DNA of 23,684 bases, from positions 1 through 23,684 of the forward strand of contig JAZSFF010000023.1 of assembly GCA_045532055.1 (NCBI GenBank), given 5' to 3'. A program made the translations under genes and the position numbers. This document shows, piece after piece, positions 7,346-14,683 of this stretch; positions within the stretch are counted from its first letter, which is position 1; each line of letters starts with the position of its first letter. The notes under the pieces were generated by a model. That model searched no databases, was not told the origin of the DNA, and saw only the letters and a list, made by a program, of their open reading frames with translations. The stretch comes from SIG440 sp045532055 (GTDB lineage: Bacteria; Bacillota; Clostridia; Monoglobales; Monoglobaceae).

Positions 7346-8557
7346 TTAAAGCATTGCTTTAAGGTTTTCACCTATTGCAATCAAGAATTCCTCGGTATTG
7401 ACCTTTTTCTTGTTTTCAAGACTTGAAAGCAAGTACAAGTCACCTGTCATTGTTCCGTCCTCAATGGTTTTGATGGTGGCCCTTTCAAGCTTGTCTGCAA
7501 AATCGCAAAGATCGGAAAGACCGTCAAGTTCACCCCTTTTGCGAAGTGCGCCTGTCCAGGCAAAAAGGGTTGCAACACTGTTTGTAGAAGTTTCTTCGCC
7601 TTTCAAGTGCTTGTAGTAGTGACGCTGAACTGTTCCGTGTGCGGCCTCGTATTCGTATGTTCCATCAGGAGAAACAAGAACAGATGTCATCATAGCAAGA
7701 CTGCCGTATGCTGTAGCCACCATGTCAGACATTACATCGCCGTCATAGTTTTTGCACGCCCAGATATATCCGCCCTCAGAACGAACAACACGTGCAACAG
7801 CATCGTCGATTAGGGTGTAGAAATATTCAATGCCTGCGGTATCAAATTTTTCTTTATATTCTGCCTCGAAAATTTCGTTGAAGATGTCTTTGAATCTGTG
7901 GTCGTATTTCTTTGAGATGGTATCCTTTGTTGCAAACCAGATATCCTGCTTTGTGTCAAGGGCATAGTTGAAACAGCATCTTGCAAAGCTGGAGATTGAT
8001 TTGTCGGTGTTGTGGAGACCCTGGATGATACCATCAGTATCTGCAAATTCGTGGATTGTTTGACGGATTTCTTTGCCGTCTTTATGTGTGCATACAAGTT
8101 CACATTTTGAACCCATGGGAACCTGCATTTCAGTGTTTTTGTACACATCGCCATATGCGTGACGTGCAATTGTAATTGGCTTTGTCCATGTTGGAATATA
8201 TGGTGTAATACCTTTTACAATGATGGGTGCACGGAAAACAGTTCCATCCAGGATTGCACGGATTGTACCATTGGGGGACTTCCACATTTCTTTGAGGTTG
8301 TATTCCTTGACTCTGTCTGCATTAGGTGTAATTGTTGCACATTTAACTGCAACGCCATATTTCTTTGTGGCATAGGCAGAATCAAATGTTACCTTGTCAT
8401 CGGTCTCGTTTCTGTATTCAAGACCAAGGTCATAATACTCGGATTTCAAATCTACATAGGGAAGGATAAGAATATCCTTTATCATTTTCCAGATTATTCT
8501 GGTCATTTCGTCGCCGTCCATCTCTACGAGAGGGGTGGTCATTTTAATTTTTTCCAT
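7346..8557 (-). CDS. icd: NADP-dependent isocitrate dehydrogenase, eukaryote-like homodimeric type
   Basis: Oxidatively decarboxylates isocitrate to 2-oxoglutarate with reduction of NADP. The 403 residues open with the subfamily-II (IDH1/IDH2-like) pattern PLVEMDGDEMTRIIW (9-23), and carry WKSPNGTIR and GTVFRAPI, metal-binding YDGDVMSD and NADP-contacting AAHGTVQRHY. This differs from the E. coli Icd type. In-frame TTG 8566 is possible, but ATG 8557 is 10 bases from AAAGGA and gives the usual N-terminus. It follows acn after 20 bases, forming the aconitase-isocitrate dehydrogenase pair that supplies 2-oxoglutarate for glutamate. No citrate synthase gene is present in the window. Confidence 0.96.
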   Translation of the reverse strand: MEKIKMTTPLVEMDGDEMTRIIWKMIKDILILPYVDLKSEYYDLGLEYRNETDDKVTFDSAYATKKYGVAVKCATITPNADRVKEYNLKEMWKSPNGTIRAILDGTVFRAPIIVKGITPYIPTWTKPITIARHAYGDVYKNTEMQVPMGSKCELVCTHKDGKEIRQTIHEFADTDGIIQGLHNTDKSISSFARCCFNYALDTKQDIWFATKDTISKKYDHRFKDIFNEIFEAEYKEKFDTAGIEYFYTLIDDAVARVVRSEGGYIWACKNYDGDVMSDMVATAYGSLAMMTSVLVSPDGTYEYEAAHGTVQRHYYKHLKGEETSTNSVATLFAWTGALRKRGELDGLSDLCDFADKLERATIKTIEDGTMTGDLYLLSSLENKKKVNTEEFLIAIGENLKAML

Positions 8558-8577
8558 ACTTCTCAATCCTTTCGGGG

Positions 8578-10512
8578 TTATTTGCTGTTTTCTCTGGTGT
8601 AGTTAAGCAAACCGCCAGCCTTCAGCATTTCTCTCTGACGGGCAGACAGTTCCAGTTTAACATTGAAGTCAAAACCGCCGGTTACATTTGTAACGGTAAT
8701 TTCATCATCGTTTATAATCGAATGTTTAAGATTGGTTATTTTAAGTTCGTCCGACTGATTTATTCTGTCATAGTCTGCTTCGTCTGTGAAAGTTAGGGGA
8801 ATTATACCTGCGTTTATAAGATTTGCCATATGAATTCTGGCAAATGACTTAACAATCACTGCTTTAATGCCAAGGTAAAGGGGGGCAAGTGCTGCATGTT
8901 CTCTTGATGAACCCTGACCGTAGTTGGAGCCACCTATAATAATGCTCTTACCCATTTCCAATGCTCTATCGTGGAAAGTTTCATCACATACAGCAAAACA
9001 GAACTGTGAAATCTTAGGTATGTTTGAACGTAGGGGCAAAATCTTTGCTCCTGCAGGCATAATGTGGTCGGTTGTTATGTTGTCGCCAACCTTAAGACTG
9101 CATTTTGCATTTATTTCGTCACCCATTGCCTCAGATACGGGGAATGGCTTGATGTTTGGACCTCTGAGGACTTCAACAGTATTCATATCTTCTTCGCTGA
9201 TAGGTGGAACAACCATGTTATCGTTGATGGTAAATACTTCAGGAAGTTCAAATTCGGGCATATCACCAAGGGTTCTTGGGTCTGTAAGAACACCTGTAAT
9301 TGCTGATGCTGCCGCAAGTTCAGGGGATACAAGATAAATCTGACCATCCTTTGTACCACTGCGGCCCTCAAAGTTTCTGTTGAATGTGCGGAGAGAAATA
9401 CCGCCGGAGTTCGGTGACTGGCCCATACCGATACATGGACCACAGGCGCTCTCCAGAATTCTTGCACCTGCGTCAATCATGTCAGACAATGCACCGCAGG
9501 CAGCCAGCATATTAAGCACCTGCTTTGAGCCAGGGGCGATTGAAAGAGAAACATCAGGGTGAACGGTTTTGCCTTTCAAAATATAAGCCACCTTCAACAT
9601 GTCAAGAAGTGATGAGTTTGTGCATGAACCTATACAAACCTGGTCAATCTTCATTTCGCCAATCTCTGCAACAGATTTCACGTTGTCGGGCGAGTGGGGA
9701 CATGCCGCAAGAGGAACCAGCTCGCTTAGGTTAATCTCGATTTCCTCATCATATATTGCATCAGGGTCAGCGGAAAGAGGAGTATAGTCTTCTTCTCTTG
9801 CCTGTGCTTTCAAAAACGCTCGTGTGGTTTCATCAGATGGGAAGATGGAGGTGGTAGCACCAAGCTCCGCACCCATGTTGGTAATGGTGGCACGTTCAGG
9901 TACGGAAAGGGTTTTGACACCCTCGCCTGTGTATTCAATTATTTTGCCAACACCGCCTTTAACAGAAAGACGGCGAAGAACTTCAAGAATTACGTCCTTT
10001 GCAGCAACCCATGGAGAAAGCTTGCCGGTAAGTTCAACTTTGACAATCTTGGGACAGGTGATGGAATATGTACCGCCGCCCATGGCAACAGCAACATCCA
10101 TTCCGCCGGCGCCGATTGCAATCATTCCGATGCCGCCACCGGTGGGTGTATGACTGTCAGAACCAATAAGTGTTTTGCCGGGGATGCCAAATCTTTCAAG
10201 ATGAACCTGATGACAGATACCATTTCCCGGACGTGAGAAATATATACCGTGTTTTTTGCACACACTGCCGATAAATCTGTGGTCGTCTGCATTTTCGAAT
10301 CCGCTCTGAAGAGTGTTGTGGTCAATATACGCAACTGACTTCTCGGTTTTTACTCTGGGTACACCCATGGCTTCGAATTCGAGGTAAGCCATTGTGCCTG
10401 TAGCGTCCTGAGTCAGTGTTTGGTCAATTCTAATTCCGATTTCTTGTCCTGCCACCAATTCACCTGAAACAAGGTGGTTTTTAAGAATCTTTTGTGCTAA
10501 TGTAAGTCCCAT
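8578..10512 (-). CDS. acn: Aconitate hydratase (644-residue, mitochondrial-like short form)
   Basis: Isomerises citrate to isocitrate with a [4Fe-4S] cluster. Cluster ligands are Cys297 in IGSCTNSS and Cys357/Cys360 in ACGPCIGMG. Substrate-binding motifs include GSDSHTPTGGGIGM (117-130) and, in the swivel domain, IIGGSNYGQGSSREHAAL. At 644 residues it belongs to the short aconitase group seen in Clostridia and other anaerobes rather than the roughly 890-residue AcnA. ATG 10512 has AGGAGG nine bases upstream and a consensus promoter at 10549-10577. It is the first gene of a six-gene unit running to the terminator at 4371-4410. Together with icd it makes the oxidative TCA branch used for glutamate synthesis in fermenting Clostridia. 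Confidence 0.96.
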   Translation of the reverse strand: MGLTLAQKILKNHLVSGELVAGQEIGIRIDQTLTQDATGTMAYLEFEAMGVPRVKTEKSVAYIDHNTLQSGFENADDHRFIGSVCKKHGIYFSRPGNGICHQVHLERFGIPGKTLIGSDSHTPTGGGIGMIAIGAGGMDVAVAMGGGTYSITCPKIVKVELTGKLSPWVAAKDVILEVLRRLSVKGGVGKIIEYTGEGVKTLSVPERATITNMGAELGATTSIFPSDETTRAFLKAQAREEDYTPLSADPDAIYDEEIEINLSELVPLAACPHSPDNVKSVAEIGEMKIDQVCIGSCTNSSLLDMLKVAYILKGKTVHPDVSLSIAPGSKQVLNMLAACGALSDMIDAGARILESACGPCIGMGQSPNSGGISLRTFNRNFEGRSGTKDGQIYLVSPELAAASAITGVLTDPRTLGDMPEFELPEVFTINDNMVVPPISEEDMNTVEVLRGPNIKPFPVSEAMGDEINAKCSLKVGDNITTDHIMPAGAKILPLRSNIPKISQFCFAVCDETFHDRALEMGKSIIIGGSNYGQGSSREHAALAPLYLGIKAVIVKSFARIHMANLINAGIIPLTFTDEADYDRINQSDELKITNLKHSIINDDEITVTNVTGGFDFNVKLELSARQREMLKAGGLLNYTRENSK

Positions 10513-10548
10513 TTTAATCGGAGCCTCCTAAAACTCAATATCCATTCT

Positions 10549-10577
10549 ATTTTATACAAAAATCGAGCCTTTGTCAA
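10549..10577 (-). promoter_or_regulatory. Sigma-A promoter of the acn-icd-rex operon
   Basis: Read on the minus strand, TTGACA (complement of 10572-10577) and TAAAAT (complement of 10549-10554) are separated by exactly 17 bases. The start is about 30 bases before the acn ribosome binding site. No obvious Rex palindrome or other operator overlaps these elements. Confidence 0.75.
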
Positions 10578-10651
10578 GCGTTAAGGGGTGGATATTTCCC
10601 ATAGAAACAATGATATTTTTTGCTAGGTTTACATAAAAGTTACAATTCACA

Positions 10652-10672
10652 TTTTCCACAGAGTTATCCACA
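10652..10672 (+). promoter_or_regulatory. Pair of DnaA-box-like 9-mers
   Basis: TTATCCACA (10664-10672) is a perfect consensus DnaA box, and TTTTCCACA (10652-10660), one mismatch away, lies 3 bases upstream in the same orientation. They sit in the 380-bp AT-rich divergent spacer between acn and ruvX, upstream of both promoters. No dnaA, dnaN or rpmH is near, so this is not the replication origin. They may be regulatory or chance. Confidence 0.35.
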
Positions 10673-10761
10673 ATGTAATAGCATAAAGTATAGGGTTTAC
10701 GAAGCTTTTTTAACAATATCCAGAGAAAAGTTATTAAATATAGCTGTGAAATGTGTGCATA

Positions 10762-10789
10762 TGTTCGGATTATATTGAGCCAGCGAACA
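10762..10789. repeat. Inverted repeat TGTTCG-N16-CGAACA upstream of ruvX
   Basis: TGTTCG (10762-10767) and CGAACA (10784-10789) form a 6-bp inverted repeat with 16 bases between, about 37 bases upstream of the ruvX -35 element. The half-sites resemble those of the Gram-positive SOS box (CGAAC/GTTCG) but in inverted order and with wrong spacing. It could be an operator for an unknown regulator. Confidence 0.25.
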
Positions 10790-10825
10790 AAAAATATGGA
10801 CGGTGGGTGAATATTTAAAAAATAC

Positions 10826-10854
10826 TTGCTAATATAGGCCAAATGTGATAAAAT
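10826..10854 (+). promoter_or_regulatory. Sigma-A promoter of ruvX-DUF1292
   Basis: TTGCTA (10826-10831) and TAAAAT (10849-10854) are separated by 17 bases; a second TATAAT (10854-10859) overlaps the -10. The predicted start is about 30 bases before ruvX, whose ribosome binding site is GGAAGGAG (10873-10880) or CAGGGAG (10884-10890). Confidence 0.6.
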
Positions 10855-10892
10855 ATAATGAAACATGATTTTGGAAGGAGTGCAGGGAGTCC

Positions 10893-11309
10893 ATGATTTT
10901 GGGTGTGGATTTTGGCGATAGTCGCACGGGCTATGCAGTGTCAGATGCGTTAGGCTTTTCGGCAAATACTCTGGAAACCTATCACGAAAAGAATATGAAC
11001 AAAGTGGCAGAGCATACGGCAGAACTGGCTAGAAAACTAGGTGCTGAGAAAATTGTTCTGGGTTTCCCCAAAAATATGAACGGTACTGTGGGTGACAGGG
11101 GTAAGAAAACGAAAGCTCTGGCAAAACAGCTCAAGACAATGGTTGAATGTGATATTGTTTTGTGGGATGAACGTCTTACTACGGTTTCTGCACACAACCT
11201 TATGAATGAAATAAATATACGTGGCAAAAAACGCAAGGAGTCTGTTGACAGAATTGCGGCCGCGTTTATATTACAAGCATACCTGGACAGTGATCTGGGT
11301 AAAAAATAA
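10893..11309 (+). CDS. ruvX: YqgF/RuvX family Holliday junction resolvase-like protein
   Basis: A 138-residue RNase H-fold protein (YqgF, RuvX, also called YrrK) implicated in pre-16S rRNA 5' processing and Holliday junction resolution. The first strand MILGVDFGDSRTGYAV carries the catalytic Asp6. VLGFPKNMNGTVGDRG (about 55-70) is the family's middle signature, LWDERLTTVSA holds the conserved Glu, and SVDRIAAAFILQ the C-terminal Asp. Length is normal. In many Firmicutes this gene sits between ireB (yrzL) and the DUF1292 gene yrzB; here the partner upstream is missing but the DUF1292 partner follows after 21 bases. It has its own promoter in the spacer shared with acn. Confidence 0.94.
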   Translation: MILGVDFGDSRTGYAVSDALGFSANTLETYHEKNMNKVAEHTAELARKLGAEKIVLGFPKNMNGTVGDRGKKTKALAKQLKTMVECDIVLWDERLTTVSAHNLMNEINIRGKKRKESVDRIAAAFILQAYLDSDLGKK

Positions 11310-11330
11310 AATAGAGAGGAAAGATTTAAA

Positions 11331-11627
11331 ATGGCAGAGAATTTTGAAAACGAAAATGAATTTTTGGTTGATCTTTATGATGATGAGGGCAACAAACAGA
11401 CAGTTGAACATCTTGACACAGTTCAAATAGAGGGTCAGGATTATGTTATCTGTATTCCGTATAAGGAAGAGGAAGATGACGAAGTTGATGAGGTGTTTAT
11501 ACTGAAAATGGTTACAAGAGAAGACGGCACATATGAGCTGGCTTATGAAGAAGACCTCGAAATTCTTGACAAAGTATACGAAGAATTTAAAGAAAGAAAT
11601 GCAGACCTTTTTGATTTTGAAGATTAA
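11331..11627 (+). CDS. DUF1292 family protein (YrzB-like)
   Basis: A 98-residue very acidic cytoplasmic protein. It has the DUF1292 pattern: a short beta-rich segment with FLVDLYDDEGNK, then YVICIPYKEEEDDEVDEVFILKM, and a C-terminal helix DKVYEEFKERN. About a third of residues are Asp or Glu. Its biochemical role is not known to me. The family normally follows ruvX in Firmicutes, as here, with a ribosome binding site AGAGAGGAAAG just upstream. A hairpin terminator closes the pair 5 bases after the stop. Confidence 0.9.
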   Translation: MAENFENENEFLVDLYDDEGNKQTVEHLDTVQIEGQDYVICIPYKEEEDDEVDEVFILKMVTREDGTYELAYEEDLEILDKVYEEFKERNADLFDFED

Positions 11628-11632
11628 TTGGT

Positions 11633-11672
11633 ATATTGTCGGGTGACATTGTTGCCCGATAATATCTTTTTT
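11633..11672 (+). terminator. Terminator after the DUF1292 gene
   Basis: ATATTGTCGGG (11633-11643) pairs with CCCGATAATAT (11655-11665), 11 pairs with one G-U, loop of 11 bases, then C and TTTTTT. The next gene begins only 32 bases later, and I see no clear promoter for it in between. Confidence 0.75.
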
Positions 11673-11704
11673 GGTCTTAAAAGTCCGGACTAAAGCATGT
11701 AAAG

Positions 11705-13810
11705 GTGGTTTTTAAAATAATACTGATTATTGCAGAAAAACCCAGCCTTGCAAGAAACATCATGACAGGAATCGGCAAATTGTCAAAACGTGACGGTTAT
11801 TTTGAGGGCGAGGGTTATATCATAACATGGGCGTTTGGTCACTTGTTTTCATTGGCCGATGTCGAGACATATTTGAATAATCCAAGTTCCAAAAACCAAC
11901 ATTGGTCTATGGAAAATTTGCCATGCTTTCCTGAAAAGTTCATTTTTGAGATAAAAAAAGATAAAAACAAAAAAACTGATTCCGGAGTGGAAAAACAGTT
12001 TGGTATAATAAAAAGCCTTTGCAACCGTGCTGATGTTGACACAATAATAAATGCAGGAGACGCTGACCGCGAAGGTGAAATAATTGTGCGCACCTGTATT
12101 GAAAAGGCCTTGGAAAGTCCCAAATGCTTGAAACGAATATGGCTCCCTGACCAGACTCCGCAAACGGTTAAAGAGGCCCTTAATAGCTTGCAAGACGAAA
12201 GTGAATATGACAATCTGGCGAATGAAGGATATGCAAGGACCTTTATGGATTGGCTTTATGGAGTAAATTTGACTCGGTATGCCACTCTTCGAGCAGGTAC
12301 TTTGCTTCGTGTGGGAAGAGTTATTGTACCTATTGTAAAGGCTATTTATGATCGCGATATGGCAATCAGGAATTTTGTGCCAGATATATACTATGCAATT
12401 TCCAGCAAAGAGCTTACCAATGAATGCGAAATTGAGCTTACTAGCAAAACCAGGTTTGCAAAAAACGATAAACAAAAGGCTGAGGAGTTGTGTGGCAGAT
12501 ATAATGCCGAAAAGGCAGTAGTTACTTCGAGGAAAAGGAAGAAAGACACTCTTTCTCCGGGAAAGCTTTATTCACTTACCAAACTACAAAATTTTCTGGG
12601 CAAAAAGTACAAGATGTCAATGGCAGAGAGCCTGGAGATTGTTCAGGGGCTTTATGAAAAAGGGTATGTAACTTATCCCAGAACCAATTCTGAGTATCTC
12701 GCTACGGCGGAACAGGGCAAAATAAAAACAATCCTTGAATCTGTTAAGAAGATGGGATATCCTGTTGAGTTCAAATTTAAAAAGACTATATTTGACGATT
12801 CAAAAATTGAGTCTCACTCTGCGCTTACGCCTACATACAAGATACCGGACAGGACTAAACTGACGGAAAACGAACTCAAGGTATACAGTGCAATTATGCG
12901 TCGGTTTGTTGCAGTGTTTTGTGCAGAAGAATGTGTGGTTGAAAAGACAGAAATCACCATTTCCGTTGGTGAACTTGAAGAATTTTCTTTAAAAGGGACA
13001 GTTATTGTAAATCCGGGTTGGACTGCATATGACGATTATACCAAAAAGGATAAACTGTTGCCCCCATTGGAAAAAGGTGATGAAGTCAATATTGATTTCA
13101 AGCCTGTGGAGAAAGAAACCAGCCCGCCAAAACATTATACAATCGAGACATTAAACAATTACCTCAAAAATCCCTTTAAAGAGGAAAAGGCTAATGCTTC
13201 TGAGCAGGAAATAGAAGAAGAGGAATACAGGGCGATGTTTGAAGGATTGGAGCTTGGAACCGAGGCAACGCGTACAGGGATAATTGATAATGCAAGAAAA
13301 AGTCAATATATAATGCTGAAAAAGGATACATATACCATATTGCCTGCAGGCGAAAATTTAATCCAGTCACTTTCCAGAATGAATATAAGTATGGACAAGT
13401 TCAAAACTTCACAAATGGGTGTAGCCCTGAAACAGGTTTTCAAGGGGAACATCACTATTGAGGATGCGGTAGATGTTGTAAAGGGTGAGATTACAGAAGT
13501 CTTTATCAAAAACAAAGAAACCAATGACGACTTTGATGGTTTTGTGGGTGACGATGTAGGCAAGTGTCCTGTATGTGGCGGCGTGGTTGCAAGGACAAAG
13601 TTTGGATATGGTTGTCGCAATTATACGGATGGATGCAAATTTGTATCGGGCAATGTAATTTGCGGCAAGGTTATTTCCATTGCTAATATGAAAGTCCTTC
13701 TTGAGACAGGAATTACACCTGAGATACAGGGATTTGTTTCGAAAAAGACGGGGAAAACCTTTTCTGCAAAACTTGCAGTAGAGAATGGGAAAGTAGTATT
13801 TAAGTTTTAA
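11705..13810 (+). CDS. topB: DNA topoisomerase III (type IA)
   Basis: Type IA topoisomerase that passes single strands through a transient phosphotyrosine nick and resolves replication and recombination intermediates. The 701 residues show the N-terminal Toprim domain (ILIIAEKPSLAR at 6-17; acidic INAGDADREGEI at about 115-126) and the active-site motif VTYPRTNSEYL, whose Tyr attacks DNA. A single Cys4 zinc finger lies near the C-terminus (CPVCGG then CRNYTDGC). The start is awkward. No ATG is available between the upstream in-frame stop (11678-11680) and the family's first strand. GTG 11705 is the only ordinary start, but the only good Shine-Dalgarno, AAAGGTGG (11701-11708), overlaps it. That signal would best serve ATA 11717. 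nfnA follows after 24 bases. Confidence 0.95.
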   Translation: MVFKIILIIAEKPSLARNIMTGIGKLSKRDGYFEGEGYIITWAFGHLFSLADVETYLNNPSSKNQHWSMENLPCFPEKFIFEIKKDKNKKTDSGVEKQFGIIKSLCNRADVDTIINAGDADREGEIIVRTCIEKALESPKCLKRIWLPDQTPQTVKEALNSLQDESEYDNLANEGYARTFMDWLYGVNLTRYATLRAGTLLRVGRVIVPIVKAIYDRDMAIRNFVPDIYYAISSKELTNECEIELTSKTRFAKNDKQKAEELCGRYNAEKAVVTSRKRKKDTLSPGKLYSLTKLQNFLGKKYKMSMAESLEIVQGLYEKGYVTYPRTNSEYLATAEQGKIKTILESVKKMGYPVEFKFKKTIFDDSKIESHSALTPTYKIPDRTKLTENELKVYSAIMRRFVAVFCAEECVVEKTEITISVGELEEFSLKGTVIVNPGWTAYDDYTKKDKLLPPLEKGDEVNIDFKPVEKETSPPKHYTIETLNNYLKNPFKEEKANASEQEIEEEEYRAMFEGLELGTEATRTGIIDNARKSQYIMLKKDTYTILPAGENLIQSLSRMNISMDKFKTSQMGVALKQVFKGNITIEDAVDVVKGEITEVFIKNKETNDDFDGFVGDDVGKCPVCGGVVARTKFGYGCRNYTDGCKFVSGNVICGKVISIANMKVLLETGITPEIQGFVSKKTGKTFSAKLAVENGKVVFKF

Positions 13811-13834
13811 AATGATAGTAGGGGGATAAAACAG

Positions 13835-14683
13835 ATGTTTCTTATAAAACAGAAAGAATCACTGAATCCAACAGTTACAAAAATGGTGGTTGAGGCTCCG
13901 ATGGTGGCAAAAAAAGCCAAAGCGGGCCAGTTTATCATTCTTCGTGTTGATGAAGATGGCGAACGTATTCCCTTGACCATTGCTGACTACAATCGCGAGG
14001 ATGGGACAATTACAATTATTTTCCAGATTGTGGGAGCAACAACGGAAAAATTGAATTATCTTAATGAAGGCGAATATATTCAGGATTTTGTGGGTCCCTT
14101 GGGTACGGCATCTAAAGTAGAGGGATTTAAAAAGGTGGCTGTCATTGGTGGCGGTGTTGGGTGTGCCATTGCGTATCCAACGGCAAAGGCTCTTAAGGAA
14201 AACGGGGCGGAAGTTCACTCTATTGTAGGCTTCAGAAATAAAGACCTGATTATTTTGGATGATGAATTTAAAGCAGTAAGCGATAAGTTTGTACTTATGA
14301 CCGACGACGGCTCATGGGGCGAGAAAGGGCTTGTGACCGATGCCCTTAAAAAGTTGGTCGAGAGCGGTGAAAAATACGATGAGGTAATTGCAATAGGACC
14401 TCTTGTGATGATGAAGTTTGTTTCATTGTTGACCAAAGAACTTGGAATAAAAACTATAGTAAGCATGAACCCAATCATGATTGACGGCACAGGAATGTGT
14501 GGAGGCTGTCGCCTGACAGTTGGTGGTGAAATGAAGTTTGCCTGTGTTGATGGCCCTGATTTTGACGGACATCAGGTGGACTTTGATGAAGCAATAAGAC
14601 GTTCTTCAATCTATCGAGGTACAGAGAGAAAGCACCATGAAGAGACATGCAATTTGCTTAAAGAGGTGAACAGAGATGCCTAA
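13835..14683 (+). CDS. nfnA: NADH-dependent reduced ferredoxin:NADP oxidoreductase, small subunit NfnA
   Basis: Small subunit of the electron-bifurcating transhydrogenase NfnAB, which in Clostridia and Thermotoga couples oxidation of reduced ferredoxin and NADH to reduction of two NADP. The 282 residues follow the PyrK/ferredoxin-NADP reductase fold. An FAD domain contains RIPLTIADY (RxxPxTI-type motif, about 47-55), and an NAD-binding domain starts with VAVIGGGVGCAIAYP. A C-terminal [2Fe-2S] segment has Cys222, Cys225 and Cys237; Asp217 is the likely fourth ligand, as in known NfnA. A ribosome binding site AGGGGG lies 9 bases upstream. The stop codon overlaps the nfnB start by 8 bases, as expected for stoichiometric subunits. 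Confidence 0.93.
   Translation: MFLIKQKESLNPTVTKMVVEAPMVAKKAKAGQFIILRVDEDGERIPLTIADYNREDGTITIIFQIVGATTEKLNYLNEGEYIQDFVGPLGTASKVEGFKKVAVIGGGVGCAIAYPTAKALKENGAEVHSIVGFRNKDLIILDDEFKAVSDKFVLMTDDGSWGEKGLVTDALKKLVESGEKYDEVIAIGPLVMMKFVSLLTKELGIKTIVSMNPIMIDGTGMCGGCRLTVGGEMKFACVDGPDFDGHQVDFDEAIRRSSIYRGTERKHHEETCNLLKEVNRDA

Noticed and set aside
10700..10720. Possible Rex operator in the acn spacer
   Set aside because: Only one half-site, TTAACAA (10710-10716), is present; the matching TTGTTAA half at the required spacing is absent, and it lies far upstream of the acn -35.
10513..10892. Replication origin, because of DnaA boxes in an AT-rich spacer
   Set aside because: Only two boxes are seen and the neighbours (acn, ruvX) are not the dnaA-dnaN-recF or rpmH-dnaA genes that flank Firmicutes origins.
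10552..10965. 137-codon minus-strand open frame across the acn/ruvX spacer
   Set aside because: It overlaps both promoters and the ruvX start, has no ribosome binding site and its translation looks like random AT-rich sequence without any motif.
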